Source of the DNA: Peribacillus simplex
Lineage (GTDB): Bacteria > Bacillota > Bacilli > Bacillales > DSM-1321
Assembly: GCF_001542915.1 (NCBI RefSeq)
Contig: NZ_LNNH01000046.1
Location: 125,813-161,121, forward strand
Length of the DNA: 35,309 nucleotides
Direction of reading: 5' to 3'
The position numbers were made by a program, and so were the translations under genes. Below are positions 16,219-25,639 of this stretch, in pieces. Under the pieces are notes generated by a model that was not told the DNA's origin, searched no databases, and saw only the letters and a program-made list of their open reading frames with translations. Numbering within the stretch: position 1 is the first letter of the stretch; each line of letters opens with the position of its first letter.

Positions 16219-16506
16219 ATGAGGAATTGGAGTTGGAGAAGCATGGTTCAAAATCAGGTTGAAACTATTTGTTCGAAATACATATCATATAGTAGGTAAA
16301 ACCTTTCAGATAAGTATTGATTGTGCTTATTCAATAAAGAATCCTACACCTTGTATTGGGATATAGTAAGCGTGGGTCCTTTAAGAATCCTGTCGGTTCA
16401 TTTTTCCAGAAGGAATTATGACATCATCTCCCCAAATGTGATACAGGGCGGGATTCGTATGGATGATTTGGACTTATCTTATTTTCGAAGTGATGAAAAG
16501 TTGTAG
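16219..16506 (+). pseudogene. Possible small gene or decayed gene interrupted by two stops
   Basis: GGAAGGGGGAG lies 7 bases before an ATG at 16219 that opens a 26-codon frame ending in TAA at 16297. The same frame then meets TGA at 16318 and runs open for 61 more codons to 16506, with a protein-like composition (SVGPLRILSVHFSRRNYDII). This could be a gene with two nonsense changes, a 26-aa peptide followed by chance, or nothing. I recognise no family. Confidence 0.3.
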
Positions 16507-17235
16507 GGAACAGTGAATGGGTCGATATCCTTTATTGCATTAACAGTTTGAAAATGGTAATATGAAGTATGAGTTTAAATGTCTTATCATTGATGATTAG
16601 TTTAATTAATCAGGTTGAGGCAACAAAATTGTATGTTCTTACATGTTTCATGAGTTCATTCTTGAGATTATTTTAGATTAAATAGGCCGCGCGTCTGGTC
16701 ATATATAAAAGCTGCATCTCTTGGCGGCTTTAGTAGCTAATAGGGAATCAAGCCGCATTTTAGCGCTTTTCCACTTCTGCAAATCCTCAACGCACCGGGC
16801 CTGTTTTGTATAAGAATCTTGGCTCTCGTCAAGTTTTGTTCATACAGTCTTTTTAAGTCTGTTGAATAAGGTGCAGCAGCCCTCACCTGAATAAAACGGT
16901 GAAACACCCGTTTATGCTACTTTTAATTTTCCATATTGAATTTAATTTTGGTTACATGTACTTTTAAAAAGATGTGCGTATGTTAAAAATAACTCTACAC
17001 GTGCGCGAAGCTAAAAATGCCAGTGAATGCTCGTGCTGGTATATTTCCTTTTTAAAAAATCATATTGAGTTCATTTGAACTAAAAGGCAGACATACTTTT
17101 AGGTGATAATGATAAACTTTTGCATAAGAGATAAAGTAGAACATCCGTCATGATGATGAGGATTTGAACTAAACATCTGTGCATCATTCTTGAATGCACG
17201 TGTAAATTTACGATATAAAAAGGAGTACGAAAACA
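16507..17235. other. Long non-coding stretch upstream of cshA
   Basis: About 730 bp without a coding frame. It contains a hairpin AAAGCTGC/GCGGCTTT near 16708-16731 and a hairpin ATGCCAG/CTGGTAT near 17018-17043 followed by T-rich sequence. It also holds an 11-bp direct repeat TTTGAACTAAA (17074-17084 and 17163-17173), the first copy being part of the palindrome AGTTCA-tt-TGAACT. A small hairpin GTGCAT/ATGCAC (17179-17199) lies 22 bp before the cshA ribosome site. A long regulated leader for a cold-inducible helicase gene is plausible but unproven. Confidence 0.45.
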
Positions 17236-18735
17236 TTGACATTGTTTAGCGAATTAGGATTAGATAGAACGTCTATGAAATCAATAGAAAAAATGGGATT
17301 TGAAGAAGCAAGCCCGATTCAATCCCAAACGATTCCTCTAGCACTTGAAGGTAAAGATATCATCGGTCAAGCGCAAACGGGAACAGGTAAAACGGCAGCA
17401 TTCGGCATCCCGTTGATGGAGAATATCGATATCAACAATGAAAACGTTCAAGGGATTGTCATCGCACCTACGCGTGAGCTTGCCATCCAAGTTTCTGAAG
17501 AACTTTTCAAGCTTGGCTACGGAAAACGCGCTCGTGTTCTGGCGGTTTATGGTGGACAAGATATCGACCGTCAAATCCGTGCATTGAAGAAAAAACCACA
17601 TATTATCGTTGGTACACCTGGTCGTCTTTTAGACCATATCAAACGTAAAAATATTAAATTGGGCGGAGTTCATACTGTAGTTCTTGATGAAGCGGATGAA
17701 ATGCTTAACATGGGATTCATTGAGGATATCGAATCCATCCTTTCAACAGTTCCTGACGAAAGGCAAACATTGCTTTTCTCAGCTACAATGCCTGATCCGA
17801 TCCGTAAAATCGCTGAAAGATTCATGCATGAACCAGTTCTTGTGCGCGTGAAAGCGAAAGAAATGACAGTGGATCGCATCGAGCAATATTACTTGGAGCT
17901 AAAAGAAAGTGAAAAATTCGATACATTGGCCCGCCTTTTTGACATTCAAACACCGGATCTTGCGATTGTCTTCGGACGTACGAAGCGCCGTGTCGATGAA
18001 TTGGCTTCTGCCTTGAATATTCGCGGCTATATGGCTGAAGGAATCCATGGTGACCTTAGCCAGGCTAAACGTCTTTCCGTATTGAAAAAATTCAAGGATC
18101 GCAGCATCGATGTTCTAGTTGCAACAGATGTGGCTGCACGTGGTCTTGATATTTCAGGCGTTACACATGTATACAACTTTGATATCCCTCAAGATCCTGA
18201 AAGTTACGTTCACCGTATTGGACGTACAGGTCGTGCGGGTAAACATGGTATTGCCATTACGTTTGTAACACCAAGAGAAAGAGGCCAACTGCATGCGGTT
18301 GAACATACAACGAAAAAACGTATGGAAAAACTTAAAACTCCTACATTGACTGAAGCGTTGGAAGGCCAACAAAAAGCAGTTACTGAAAAAATCCTTTCTA
18401 CAATCGAGAATGATGATTTAACATTATATCTTGGTCAAGCGGAAGAATTATTGCAAAAACATGGTGCGGCTGACCTAGTGGCTGCCATGCTTAAATCAAT
18501 GACGAAAGAACCGGATCAAACGCCAATCAAGTTAACCGAAGAGTCTCCATCTCCAATGCGTCGCAATCGCGGGGGAAGCAGTTCTTCCAATAACAGACAG
18601 CGCAATGGCCGCAGTTCTTCAGGCAGAAAAGATTACGGCAGCGGATCAAGCAAACGCCCAAGTTCGAACCGTAAATCCAATGGTTACGGAAACCGTAGCA
18701 CAAGCCAAAAAAGAGAAAAATCCAATAAAATTTAA
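17236..18735 (+). CDS. cshA: DEAD-box RNA helicase CshA
   Basis: 499-aa ATP-dependent RNA helicase that unwinds RNA in ribosome assembly, cold adaptation and RNA decay. Motifs in order: Q motif [14 protein letters not shown] (21-34), Walker A AQTGTGKT (45-52), PTREL, GTPGR, DEAD (151-154), SAT (182-184), then in the second RecA domain [16 protein letters not shown] and [10 protein letters not shown]. The C-terminal tail (from about 435) is Ser/Arg/Asn/Gly-rich, as in other CshA proteins where it binds RNA and partners. The start is TTG with AGGAG 10 bases upstream, and the protein begins [10 protein letters not shown] strong terminator follows. The 1.1-kb upstream gap suggests a long leader. 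Confidence 0.96.
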   Translation: MTLFSELGLDRTSMKSIEKMGFEEASPIQSQTIPLALEGKDIIGQAQTGTGKTAAFGIPLMENIDINNENVQGIVIAPTRELAIQVSEELFKLGYGKRARVLAVYGGQDIDRQIRALKKKPHIIVGTPGRLLDHIKRKNIKLGGVHTVVLDEADEMLNMGFIEDIESILSTVPDERQTLLFSATMPDPIRKIAERFMHEPVLVRVKAKEMTVDRIEQYYLELKESEKFDTLARLFDIQTPDLAIVFGRTKRRVDELASALNIRGYMAEGIHGDLSQAKRLSVLKKFKDRSIDVLVATDVAARGLDISGVTHVYNFDIPQDPESYVHRIGRTGRAGKHGIAITFVTPRERGQLHAVEHTTKKRMEKLKTPTLTEALEGQQKAVTEKILSTIENDDLTLYLGQAEELLQKHGAADLVAAMLKSMTKEPDQTPIKLTEESPSPMRRNRGGSSSSNNRQRNGRSSSGRKDYGSGSSKRPSSNRKSNGYGNRSTSQKREKSNKI

Positions 18736-18744
18736 TTAATTATG

Positions 18745-18772
18745 AAAGCCGCTCAATTGAGCGGCTTTTTTT
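18745..18772 (+). terminator. Terminator of cshA
   Basis: A perfect palindromic stem AAAGCCGCTCAATTGAGCGGCTTT followed by a T run. Confidence 0.95.
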
Positions 18773-18921
18773 ATGTATAGGTATAATCCAGCCAGGTTCT
18801 TTTGAAAGAGAAGTCCCGAAAAAGCAGGTTAATTGAGAGGGGATTATTATAGTATAATGGAGAAAAGTACGCAGGCTGGATAATGCTTCAAAATATATCC
18901 CCATGCGGAAGAGGAGGGTTC

Positions 18922-19395
18922 ATGGAACCGGAAAATCGCATCTCGAATAAGGCCTTGACCGTCTGGAAAATCAGTGGATTGATAGGCTCTGCAATCACTT
19001 GGATCATATCCATTGCGATACTCACGCTTACCATCTTTTTTAAGTGGACATATTGGATTGTTGGTATTTTATTCATCATTTCGATCATCCAGTCGTATCT
19101 GTCCATCTACTTGATGCCATCGATAAAATGGAAAAGATGGCGTTATGAAGTACGGAATACGGATATTGACATCCAGAACGGTATTTTCATCATAAAAAGA
19201 ACACTCATTCCGATGATTCGGGTGCAGCATGTTGAAACGAAGCAAGGACCGTTGTTAAGAAAATATGAGTTGGCCTCCGTGGAAATTTCGACTGCGGCAA
19301 CCATGCATGTTATACCTGCACTCGACCTTGCAGAGGCAGATGAATTGAGGCGCTACATTTCCAGAATGGCCAGTGTGGAGGAGGAAGATGTCTGA
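18922..19395 (+). CDS. ydbS: Bacterial PH-domain membrane protein, YdbS-like
   Basis: 157-aa membrane protein with two hydrophobic segments in the first 75 residues (SGLIGSAITWIISIAILTLT and WIVGILFIISII) and a single bacterial PH domain after them (about 75-150; YEVRNTDIDIQNGIFIIKRTLIPMIRVQHVE). The ATG at 18922 is used because GAGGAGG lies 6 bases before it; an upstream ATG at 18883 has no such site. Its last 8 bases overlap the start of the next gene, another PH-domain protein, so the two are translationally coupled as in the B. subtilis ydbS-ydbT pair. The pair has been linked to resistance to certain antimicrobial peptides in B. subtilis relatives; exact function unknown. Confidence 0.9.
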   Translation: MEPENRISNKALTVWKISGLIGSAITWIISIAILTLTIFFKWTYWIVGILFIISIIQSYLSIYLMPSIKWKRWRYEVRNTDIDIQNGIFIIKRTLIPMIRVQHVETKQGPLLRKYELASVEISTAATMHVIPALDLAEADELRRYISRMASVEEEDV

Positions 19396-20857
19396 ATTAA
19401 AGAGGCTTCACCCCATAGCTGTATTGCTTAATATCTTGAAATCAATCAAGGAGTTAGTTCTGCCTTTCGTATTGGTGATCGTTATTCCTGGAAGGAATGA
19501 AGGAATTCCTGGGTGGGTACAACCGCTAGTCATTTCCGTCATTGTCCTTTTTTTGATCGTTCATGCGTTCCTTCAATGGCTACGCTTTACTTATCGCATA
19601 GAAGATGGCGAGTTTAGAATCGAGTCTGGGGTGTTCGTAAGGAAGAAACGGTATATCAAGCTTGGTCGGATTCATAGCATCGATATTTCGGAGGGCATCA
19701 TCCAACGGATATTCCGTCTGGTGAAGGTCAATATTGAAACGGCAGGAGGAACCCAAGCGGATGCCGTTTTATCGGCAATCAGTAAACGTGATGCCGAGCG
19801 CATCAATGCCTTCATAAGTGCCGAAAAAAACAATAAAGCGAGTGAGCCTCCTGGGTTGGAACAAGATGAATGGACCGGTAATGAAGAAGTCGTGATAGCT
19901 TCTTCCGTTTATAAGCAGACGTTGCCGCAATTAGTATTCATGGCTGCCACCTCGGGAGCGGTAGGGGTCTTTTTATCTGGGGCCATCGCTTTTATTTCAC
20001 AGTTTGATGAGGTCATTCCTTTTGAACGGATATTTAAGAACTATGAAGACTTTGTTGGAATGGGCACCGTTATCTTGACCTCTTTTGCAATATTGGGCTT
20101 ATTGGCCGTATATGTACTGGCCACATTAAGCATGGTCATGAAATATGCTTCTTTTACCGTGATGAAAACGGAGGAGGAACTCATCATTTCCAGAGGACTT
20201 CTCGAGAAAAGGCAGTTGACCATCCCTGTCCATAAAATTCAAGGAATTCGGATCATCGAAAATTTGGTTCGAAAACCGTTGGGATTCGCGACTGTTTACC
20301 TCGAATATGCGGGCGGCAGTATTGAAGATAAAGAAAGCTTATCCATCATGCTTTTCCCTTTTATCAAGAAGAAGCATTTACAAGGGAAATTAGGGGGAAT
20401 GTTACCAGTTTATCAAACGACTATGGAAATGACCCCGATACCTAAACGGGCAATTTCCCGCTACATTTTTCGTAAAGCCCTTTTTATCATCCCTATCATT
20501 GGTGTCTTGTCCTGGTTTTTCAAGCCTTGGGGCTTCCTATCCCTACTGTTATTGCCGTTGGGGATCTATTGGGCATACATGCAATATAGGGATGCCGGAT
20601 GGAATATAGAAGGAGATTTATTGCTTTTGAGCCATCGCTTGTTCTCTAAGCAAACCTTGATCATGCAAAGAAGCAGGATCCAATCCGTTTCCTATAAAAA
20701 AAGCTGGTTTCAGAGCCGGAAAGGACTGGCCACGATATCAGCCTCGATCAAGTCTGGGGTTCATTCCCGGGTCGGCGTTGTCAGGGATGTTGAAGAAGGG
20801 GATTGCCGAACAATCGAATCTTGGTATGTACCTAAAAAAGCAGTCGACTCCCAATGA
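19388..20857 (+). CDS. ydbT: Multi-PH-domain membrane protein, YdbT-like
   Basis: 489-aa integral membrane protein with repeated bacterial PH domains separated by pairs of membrane helices. Domain 1 follows the first helix pair (FTYRIEDGEFRIESGVFVRKKR, IHSIDIS); domain 2 is around residues 255-330 (EEELIISRGLLEKRQLTIPVHKIQGIRI); domain 3 is C-terminal (WNIEGDLLLLSHRLFSKQT, RIQSVSYKKSWFQ). Length matches B. subtilis YdbT (about 493 aa). The ATG at 19388 sits inside the end of ydbS with GGAGGAGG directly upstream; a GTG at 19373 in the same frame is less likely. Probably works in complex with the YdbS-like protein (inference from coupling). Confidence 0.9.
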   Translation: MSELKRLHPIAVLLNILKSIKELVLPFVLVIVIPGRNEGIPGWVQPLVISVIVLFLIVHAFLQWLRFTYRIEDGEFRIESGVFVRKKRYIKLGRIHSIDISEGIIQRIFRLVKVNIETAGGTQADAVLSAISKRDAERINAFISAEKNNKASEPPGLEQDEWTGNEEVVIASSVYKQTLPQLVFMAATSGAVGVFLSGAIAFISQFDEVIPFERIFKNYEDFVGMGTVILTSFAILGLLAVYVLATLSMVMKYASFTVMKTEEELIISRGLLEKRQLTIPVHKIQGIRIIENLVRKPLGFATVYLEYAGGSIEDKESLSIMLFPFIKKKHLQGKLGGMLPVYQTTMEMTPIPKRAISRYIFRKALFIIPIIGVLSWFFKPWGFLSLLLLPLGIYWAYMQYRDAGWNIEGDLLLLSHRLFSKQTLIMQRSRIQSVSYKKSWFQSRKGLATISASIKSGVHSRVGVVRDVEEGDCRTIESWYVPKKAVDSQ

Positions 20858-20878
20858 TCGAAAGAGTCGGCTCTTTTT
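20843..20878 (+). terminator. Terminator overlapping the ydbT stop
   Basis: GTCGACTC (last codons) pairs with GAGTCGGC with one G-U pair, followed by TCTTTTT. The stop codon lies in the 13-base loop. It ends just before the convergent rhomboid gene. Confidence 0.55.
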
Positions 20879-20882
20879 CCTA

Positions 20883-21470
20883 TCATCTTTTTCTCCAATA
20901 TAGTGGTGCGGTTAAAACGCCGATTACCAGGCCGGCCAAGTGACCGACAACATTGATCTGCGGTTGGATGAAGGTCATGATGATGGCGATTCCGGTCAGT
21001 GTATAGACTGTATTTCTTTCGTTGTTCGTAAAATTGTTTTTATTGAATAACACAAGGTAAAGAAAGAAACCGAGTAAACCAAAAATCGCACCGCTTGCAC
21101 CTATGTGGGTATAAGTGAGCGGTTTAAATAAGAAGGTCGCGATATTGGCCAGGATTCCGGTCGTCAAAAAGAAAATTAAGAACTTAAAGGAACCGAGATA
21201 CTTCTCGAGGGCTGGTCCGAAGATGGCAAGCGAGAACCCGTTGAACAGTAAATGCGTGAATGTGCTATGGAGAAAAATCGGGGTGACCAATCGCCACCAT
21301 TGTCCATCATTGATGAATAAATTTACACCTGAGCCGTAATAAAAAAGTAAATTGCCGGGAATTATGGGGAAAAGGACGAGAACGAAAACGAGCATCATGA
21401 TGAAAATGAGCGCAGTCACAGCTCGATAGGCAGTGGTATATTCGCGGAAGCTTTCGGTTCTTGTAAACAT
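20883..21470 (-). CDS. Rhomboid-family intramembrane serine protease, YdcA-like
   Basis: 195-aa polytopic membrane protease that cuts membrane-embedded substrates. The catalytic pair is intact: Ser126 in GASGAIFG and His177 in VVGHLAG, with the oxyanion region HSTFTHLLFNGFSL (residues 68-81). Six hydrophobic segments can be traced, the minimal rhomboid core. GGAGGAA lies 3-9 bases before the ATG. It is convergent with ydbT and divergent from acpS, the same neighbourhood as B. subtilis ydcA. Substrate unknown. Confidence 0.93.
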   Translation of the reverse strand: MFTRTESFREYTTAYRAVTALIFIMMLVFVLVLFPIIPGNLLFYYGSGVNLFINDGQWWRLVTPIFLHSTFTHLLFNGFSLAIFGPALEKYLGSFKFLIFFLTTGILANIATFLFKPLTYTHIGASGAIFGLLGFFLYLVLFNKNNFTNNERNTVYTLTGIAIIMTFIQPQINVVGHLAGLVIGVLTAPLYWRKR

Positions 21471-21578
21471 AAATTCCTCCTGGGCATCGTTTTAATTAGG
21501 GACCATATTATCACCTTCTAGGTAAAAGAGTCCTCCTAATACTATGCAACATATCAATTGAATAGAAGAGGTGTCAAA

Positions 21579-21935
21579 GTGATTAAAGGTATCGGCGTGG
21601 ACATAACTGAATTGGATAGAATGGAAACATTGATTGAACGACAACCGCGATTGAAGGAGCGTATATTGACGGAAAAGGAAATCTTGATTTTTGATGGGTT
21701 GAACGGAAGAAGGAAGATCGAGTATTTTGCTGGACGTTTTGCAGCCAAGGAGGCTTTTTCAAAAGCATACGGTACGGGAATCGGTAAGTACTTATCCTTC
21801 TTGGATATCGAAATCAGTGCGGATGATAAGGGAAAGCCGGCCATCTCCAAGCCGTTTTCAAATGGGGTGCATCTGTCGATTAGCCACAGCCGTGATTATG
21901 CGGTTGCCCAAGTCATCATTGAGAGGGTGGATTGA
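21579..21935 (+). CDS. acpS: Holo-[acyl-carrier-protein] synthase
   Basis: 118-aa phosphopantetheinyl transferase that moves 4'-phosphopantetheine from CoA to apo-ACP, activating fatty-acid synthesis; works as a trimer. The Mg-binding residues are visible: Asp8 in GIGVDITEL and Glu58 in FAGRFAAKEAFSKA, plus GTGIG and the C-terminal LSISHSRDYAVAQVI. The GTG at 21579 is chosen because the protein then starts MIKGIGVDITEL like all AcpS, with AGAGGTG about 6 bases upstream; an upstream ATG would add seven atypical residues. Confidence 0.95.
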   Translation: MIKGIGVDITELDRMETLIERQPRLKERILTEKEILIFDGLNGRRKIEYFAGRFAAKEAFSKAYGTGIGKYLSFLDIEISADDKGKPAISKPFSNGVHLSISHSRDYAVAQVIIERVD

Positions 21936-22029
21936 GTTTTGTCCGATCGGGTCATAAACCTTAAGGTTGTCTCATATACATTTAGTGCTATAGGGAGACA
22001 AGGCCCGGTAGAAGGTACATGGCAGAGTG

Positions 22030-22130
22030 GGGGCTCTAAGAGGGCTTTTTAGCAGGATCATGTTAGGTCCGCGCTAAAATGCTGAGGAGTCTAAGACATC
22101 AGTCGAGCCAATGTCCGGATCCTGCCTTTT
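22030..22130. other. Structured intergenic segment between acpS and ydcC
   Basis: Two layers of pairing. GGCTCT-aag-AGGGCT followed by TTTTT (about 22032-22051) may be a weak acpS terminator. Next, GCAGGATC (22052-22059) pairs perfectly with GATCCTGC (22118-22125) and encloses smaller stems such as GACAT/ATGTC (22095-22099 with 22111-22115); CTTTTCCTC follows. It could be a branched terminator or an unnamed RNA element. Confidence 0.4.
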
Positions 22131-22172
22131 CCTCTCCCTTTTACGTTCAAATGACAAAAAGGGGTTGAAAAG

Positions 22173-23180
22173 ATGAAGAAGATGTTAATGCTTTTTGCAG
22201 GGATCATGCTCTTGCTTGCTCTTTCTGCTTGCGGCCAAAAATCACAGAGTGATGTAGTAAGTGAATTGAATGAGAAGCTTGGCGAGATGAAGGGATATAA
22301 AGCTAACGCGAAGATGACGTTGAAGATGGGCACGGAACCTCAAGTATATAATGTGGAAATTTGGCATAAGGATCCGTCTTTTTATCGCGTGAACCTAAAA
22401 AATGAAGAGAAGGATCAAAGCCAAATGATTTTGAAGAATGATGATGGTGTGTATGTATTGACGCCCGCTTTGAATAAAAGCTTTAAATTTCAAAGTGAAT
22501 GGCCGGAGAACAGCAGTCAGGCCTATTTATTCGAGTCGTTGGTGAAAGACATTACGGAAGATAAAAGTGCAACATACAAAGAAACGGATAAACATTATGT
22601 CTTTGAAACGAAGACACGTTACCAAAACAATAAAATGTTGCCTTATCAAGAGATTACTATAAACAAAAAGGATCTATCCCCAGTCAGTGTAAAGGTCATG
22701 GACCCGGATAAAACGGCGTTGGTCCTTGTTGAATTTTCAAAAGTGAAATTCGATACGACCTTTGATAAGGATTCATTTGATATGAAGAAAAACATGACAA
22801 GCGCACAACTTGAAGCGCCTGTTATGGCAGAAGTCCAAAATGAAGGCTTTGCAGTGAAATACCCTGAGAATATTGGTGATATGAGCTTGACGGAAGAAAA
22901 GGAAATCAAGACCGATAATGATGGGGAACGTGTCGTTTTGACATATGAGGGCACGAAAAGCTTTACATTGGTTCAGGAAAAAGCTGAAGTGGTCCAAACT
23001 TCCGTTTCAACGAATGTGAATGGTGATCCGGTTGATTTGGGTTATACAGTTGGAGCCATGACTGGAAATACGATTGCGTGGACTTTTGAAGGTGTGGATT
23101 ATATGCTTGCATCAAAGGATTTGACGCAGGTAGAGATGATAGAGGTGGCCCGTTCGGTTGGGGGAGATCCAGTCAAATAG
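22173..23180 (+). CDS. ydcC: LolA-like outer-surface lipoprotein, YdcC-like
   Basis: 335-aa lipoprotein with a classical signal: Lys-Lys, hydrophobic stretch, lipobox LSAC with acylated Cys20. The mature part has the LolA/LolB-type half-barrel signature seen in sporulation lipoproteins: LGEMKGYKANAKMTLKM, then VEIWHKDPSFYRVNLKN, ILKNDDGVYVLTPALNKSF and LPYQEITINKKDLSP. The same position between acpS and alr is occupied by ydcC in B. subtilis, a gene expressed during sporulation, and the related GerS of clostridia acts in cortex modification; the function here is inferred. The ATG has AAGGGG 9 bases upstream. Confidence 0.88.
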   Translation: MKKMLMLFAGIMLLLALSACGQKSQSDVVSELNEKLGEMKGYKANAKMTLKMGTEPQVYNVEIWHKDPSFYRVNLKNEEKDQSQMILKNDDGVYVLTPALNKSFKFQSEWPENSSQAYLFESLVKDITEDKSATYKETDKHYVFETKTRYQNNKMLPYQEITINKKDLSPVSVKVMDPDKTALVLVEFSKVKFDTTFDKDSFDMKKNMTSAQLEAPVMAEVQNEGFAVKYPENIGDMSLTEEKEIKTDNDGERVVLTYEGTKSFTLVQEKAEVVQTSVSTNVNGDPVDLGYTVGAMTGNTIAWTFEGVDYMLASKDLTQVEMIEVARSVGGDPVK

Positions 23181-23428
23181 GTTTGCAAAACAAGCTGATG
23201 TTTCCCGTCTCCTTAGGAAGGTTTCTTCTAGGAAGAGCAGGCGGGGAAGCGGCTTGTTATCATTTGGATCAGCTTCATCCGGCAACGGGCTGTATCTTGG
23301 GAAATTAGATTCTTTGGTGAAAAGCGCTTTATCTTTCTGGCGGTTGGTTATAGAATGGTCGTATAATGAAAAGCAAACTTTGCTATGGGAAGAATCTTAT
23401 CGTAAGCATGAGAAAGAAGGAAATGGGC

Positions 23429-24586
23429 TTGGAAACGAAATTATTTCATCGAGATACGTGGGCAGAAGTGAATTTGGATCATATTCATGAAAATATTTCT
23501 TCAATGAAAACAAGATTGCAAACTGGCGTCAGCCTATTCGCTGTCGTTAAAGCGAATGCTTATGGACATGGGGATTATGAAGTGGCTAAAACGGCGCTTG
23601 AAGCGGGCGCTGATTTTTTAAGCGTTGCTTTTATGGATGAGGCGCTGGCTCTCCGGAAAAAGGGGATAACTGCTCCGATTCTTGTACTTGGGATCTCCAG
23701 GCCGGAAAGCGCGGCGATTGCTGCCGAGCAGGGGATTTCCGTGACAGCTTTTGATGATGCCTGGCTGGATAGTGCAAAGGCCCAGCTTAAACCGGGACAA
23801 GTCCTTCAGGTTCATATAAAAGTGGACAGCGGTATGGGCAGGATTGGCATACGCGATAAAAATAAACTGATGAAAGTGGAAAGTTCGCTTGAAAAGGAAG
23901 CGTGTTTCAACTTTCAAGGGATATTCACTCATTTCGCGACGGCAGATGAACTGAATACCGATTTCTATGAAAAACAGCTTGCCGTATTTAAAGGGATGCT
24001 CACTGCGCTTACGTCACTTCCGGAATTTGTCCATGCCGCCAATAGTGCTGCATCTTTGAGGTTTGCCGATCCGGTATGGAATGCGGTAAGGATGGGTATT
24101 TCCATGTATGGCCTAAGCCCATCGATGGAAATGAAGCCGATAGTGCCATTTCCATTACAACAAGCCATCTCGTTAAAAACGAAATTGGTCGCGGTTAAGC
24201 AGCTGGTTAAAGGTGAAAGTGTAAGTTATGGGGCGACCTATACGGCACAAGGAAATGAATGGATCGGAACCTTGCCGATTGGTTATGCTGACGGCTGGAT
24301 CCGTAAGCTGCAAGGTCAGGAAGTGCTTATAGATGGAATGAGGGTTCCGATTGTCGGCCGGATTTGCATGGACCAATGCATGATCAAGCTCCCTAGATCA
24401 TTCCCTGTCGGGACGGAGGTTACACTCATTGGTGCTGACGGACTGGAAACGATTTCCATTGATGAGATAGCTGCGAAACTGGAAACGATCAATTATGAGG
24501 TAACCTGCATGATAGGGGCAAGGGTACCGCGCGTATATATAAAAGATAACCAGCAAAAACATATCCGAAACTACATCTTGGAATGA
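23429..24586 (+). CDS. alr: Alanine racemase
   Basis: 385-aa PLP enzyme interconverting L- and D-alanine, supplying D-Ala for cell wall and spore germination control. The N-terminal TIM-barrel holds the PLP lysine Lys41 ([11 protein letters not shown]); the C-terminal domain holds the second catalytic residue Tyr267 ([10 protein letters not shown]); GRICMDQCM and the final [13 protein letters not shown] are family signatures. The TTG at 23429 gives [14 protein letters not shown], aligning with B. subtilis Alr MSTKPFYRDTWAEI, and AGAAGG lies 8 bases upstream; the ATG at 23423 is too close to that site. It precedes the ndoAI-ndoA pair, as in B. subtilis. Confidence 0.96.
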   Translation: METKLFHRDTWAEVNLDHIHENISSMKTRLQTGVSLFAVVKANAYGHGDYEVAKTALEAGADFLSVAFMDEALALRKKGITAPILVLGISRPESAAIAAEQGISVTAFDDAWLDSAKAQLKPGQVLQVHIKVDSGMGRIGIRDKNKLMKVESSLEKEACFNFQGIFTHFATADELNTDFYEKQLAVFKGMLTALTSLPEFVHAANSAASLRFADPVWNAVRMGISMYGLSPSMEMKPIVPFPLQQAISLKTKLVAVKQLVKGESVSYGATYTAQGNEWIGTLPIGYADGWIRKLQGQEVLIDGMRVPIVGRICMDQCMIKLPRSFPVGTEVTLIGADGLETISIDEIAAKLETINYEVTCMIGARVPRVYIKDNQQKHIRNYILE

Positions 24587-24746
24587 TCCGATTGTAAAAA
24601 AATCCTAAGAATGTGAATAAGATTTCCTTTATTATGCTGATAATAGGATTGAGAATAGAATATACTCTTTGCAGATAGGCATTTTAATGGTAATATTGAA
24701 AAGGATATATAATACAGGTGTGTAGTGATGGTGGAGGTGTATGTTT

Positions 24747-25028
24747 GTGTCTGAATCCAGCGCAACAAGAGAGATATTAATTCGATTACCTCAAAATTTT
24801 TTAACTGAACTAGATGGGTATGCGAGTGAGGAAAATGTGAATCGCAGTGAATTTATTTATCGTGCCACAAAAATGTATCTTCGTGAACGTAAAAAGAAAG
24901 AGTTCCGTGAATCGATGAAACGCGGTTATATTGAAATGGCGGCCATTAATTTAACGATTGCTTCTGAAGCTTTTCAGGCTGAATTCGAGGCTGGTCATTG
25001 CGTTGAACGATTAGTTAGCGGAGGCTGA
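24747..25028 (+). CDS. ndoAI: Antitoxin EndoAI (MazE-type, ribbon-helix-helix)
   Basis: 93-aa antitoxin that binds and inhibits the NdoA ribonuclease and probably its own promoter. The N-terminal ribbon-helix-helix ([37 protein letters not shown], in two halves, residues 9-45) binds DNA; the C-terminal part [19 protein letters not shown] ... VERLVSGG binds the toxin and matches B. subtilis NdoAI closely. The GTG at 24747 gives MSESSA, as in NdoAI, with GGAGGT 8 bases upstream; an ATG at 24741 lies too near the site. The toxin gene starts 4 bp downstream. Confidence 0.93.
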   Translation: MSESSATREILIRLPQNFLTELDGYASEENVNRSEFIYRATKMYLRERKKKEFRESMKRGYIEMAAINLTIASEAFQAEFEAGHCVERLVSGG

Positions 25029-25032
25029 GCCA

Positions 25033-25386
25033 TTGATTGTTGTTAAGCGTGGTGACGTATACTTCGCAGACCTTTCCCCGGTGGTCGGTTCAGAGCAAGG
25101 CGGAACCCGTCCGGTATTGATTTTACAAAACGATATAGGTAATCGCTTCAGTCCGACTGTGATCGTGGCAGCCATTACAGCTCAAATCCAAAAAGCGAAA
25201 TTGCCGACACATGTTGAGATTAATGCAAAAAAATACGGATTCGAGCGGGATTCCGTCATTTTATTGGAGCAGATCAGGACGATCGATAAGCAGCGTTTAA
25301 CTGATAAAATCACGCATCTTGACGAACCTATGATGCAAAAAGTCAATGAAGCTTTGCAAATCAGCTTGGGTCTCATTGAGTTTTAG
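25033..25386 (+). CDS. ndoA: Endoribonuclease toxin EndoA (MazF/PemK)
   Basis: 117-aa sequence-specific mRNA endonuclease (in B. subtilis it cuts at UACAU). The MazF fold signatures are [28 protein letters not shown] in two halves (residues 6-33; Arg26 region), [18 protein letters not shown], and [16 protein letters not shown]. It is almost identical to B. subtilis NdoA apart from one extra Val at the start. The start is TTG, 4 bp after the antitoxin stop, with GGAGGC inside the end of the antitoxin gene. The conserved position next to rsbR suggests a core rather than mobile system. Confidence 0.96.
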   Translation: MIVVKRGDVYFADLSPVVGSEQGGTRPVLILQNDIGNRFSPTVIVAAITAQIQKAKLPTHVEINAKKYGFERDSVILLEQIRTIDKQRLTDKITHLDEPMMQKVNEALQISLGLIEF

Positions 25387-25451
25387 AGAAATGTTTTCCC
25401 GTTTTTGCGGGCGTTATTATAATACAAATCATTCTTGATTTATTTAGATGG

Positions 25452-25484
25452 CGCGATTCCTGATAAGGGAATCGCGTTTTTTTT
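25452..25484 (+). terminator. Terminator of the ndoAI-ndoA operon
   Basis: CGCGATTCC-(7 bases)-GGAATCGCG stem followed by eight T, 66 bp after ndoA. It separates the toxin operon from the rsb operon. Confidence 0.92.
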
Positions 25485-25639
25485 ATGATTGAAATAAGGG
25501 GGGATCGTACCCCGTTTTGTGATAATGGGTCATTAGAGCAGGAAATATGAAAAAATTGACGAATAAAAATAGTGTACAATCAAACCCGTCTGGAGCGGTG
25601 CGTCATTAGGGCGGGGTTGTGATGTTTTCCTTGAAATAT

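Noticed and set aside
23158..23490. 110-codon frame between ydcC and alr
   Set aside because: Overlaps both genes, lacks a ribosome site, and has a low-complexity Ser/Arg composition.
24747..25386. NdoAI/NdoA as a mobile toxin-antitoxin module
   Set aside because: Sequence and position between alr and rsbR are the same as in B. subtilis, so it is part of the conserved chromosome.
25556..25580. TTGACG and TACAAT before rsbR as a sigma-A promoter
   Set aside because: The spacer is only 13 bp, too short for sigma-A; kept only as a remark in the sigma-B promoter entry.
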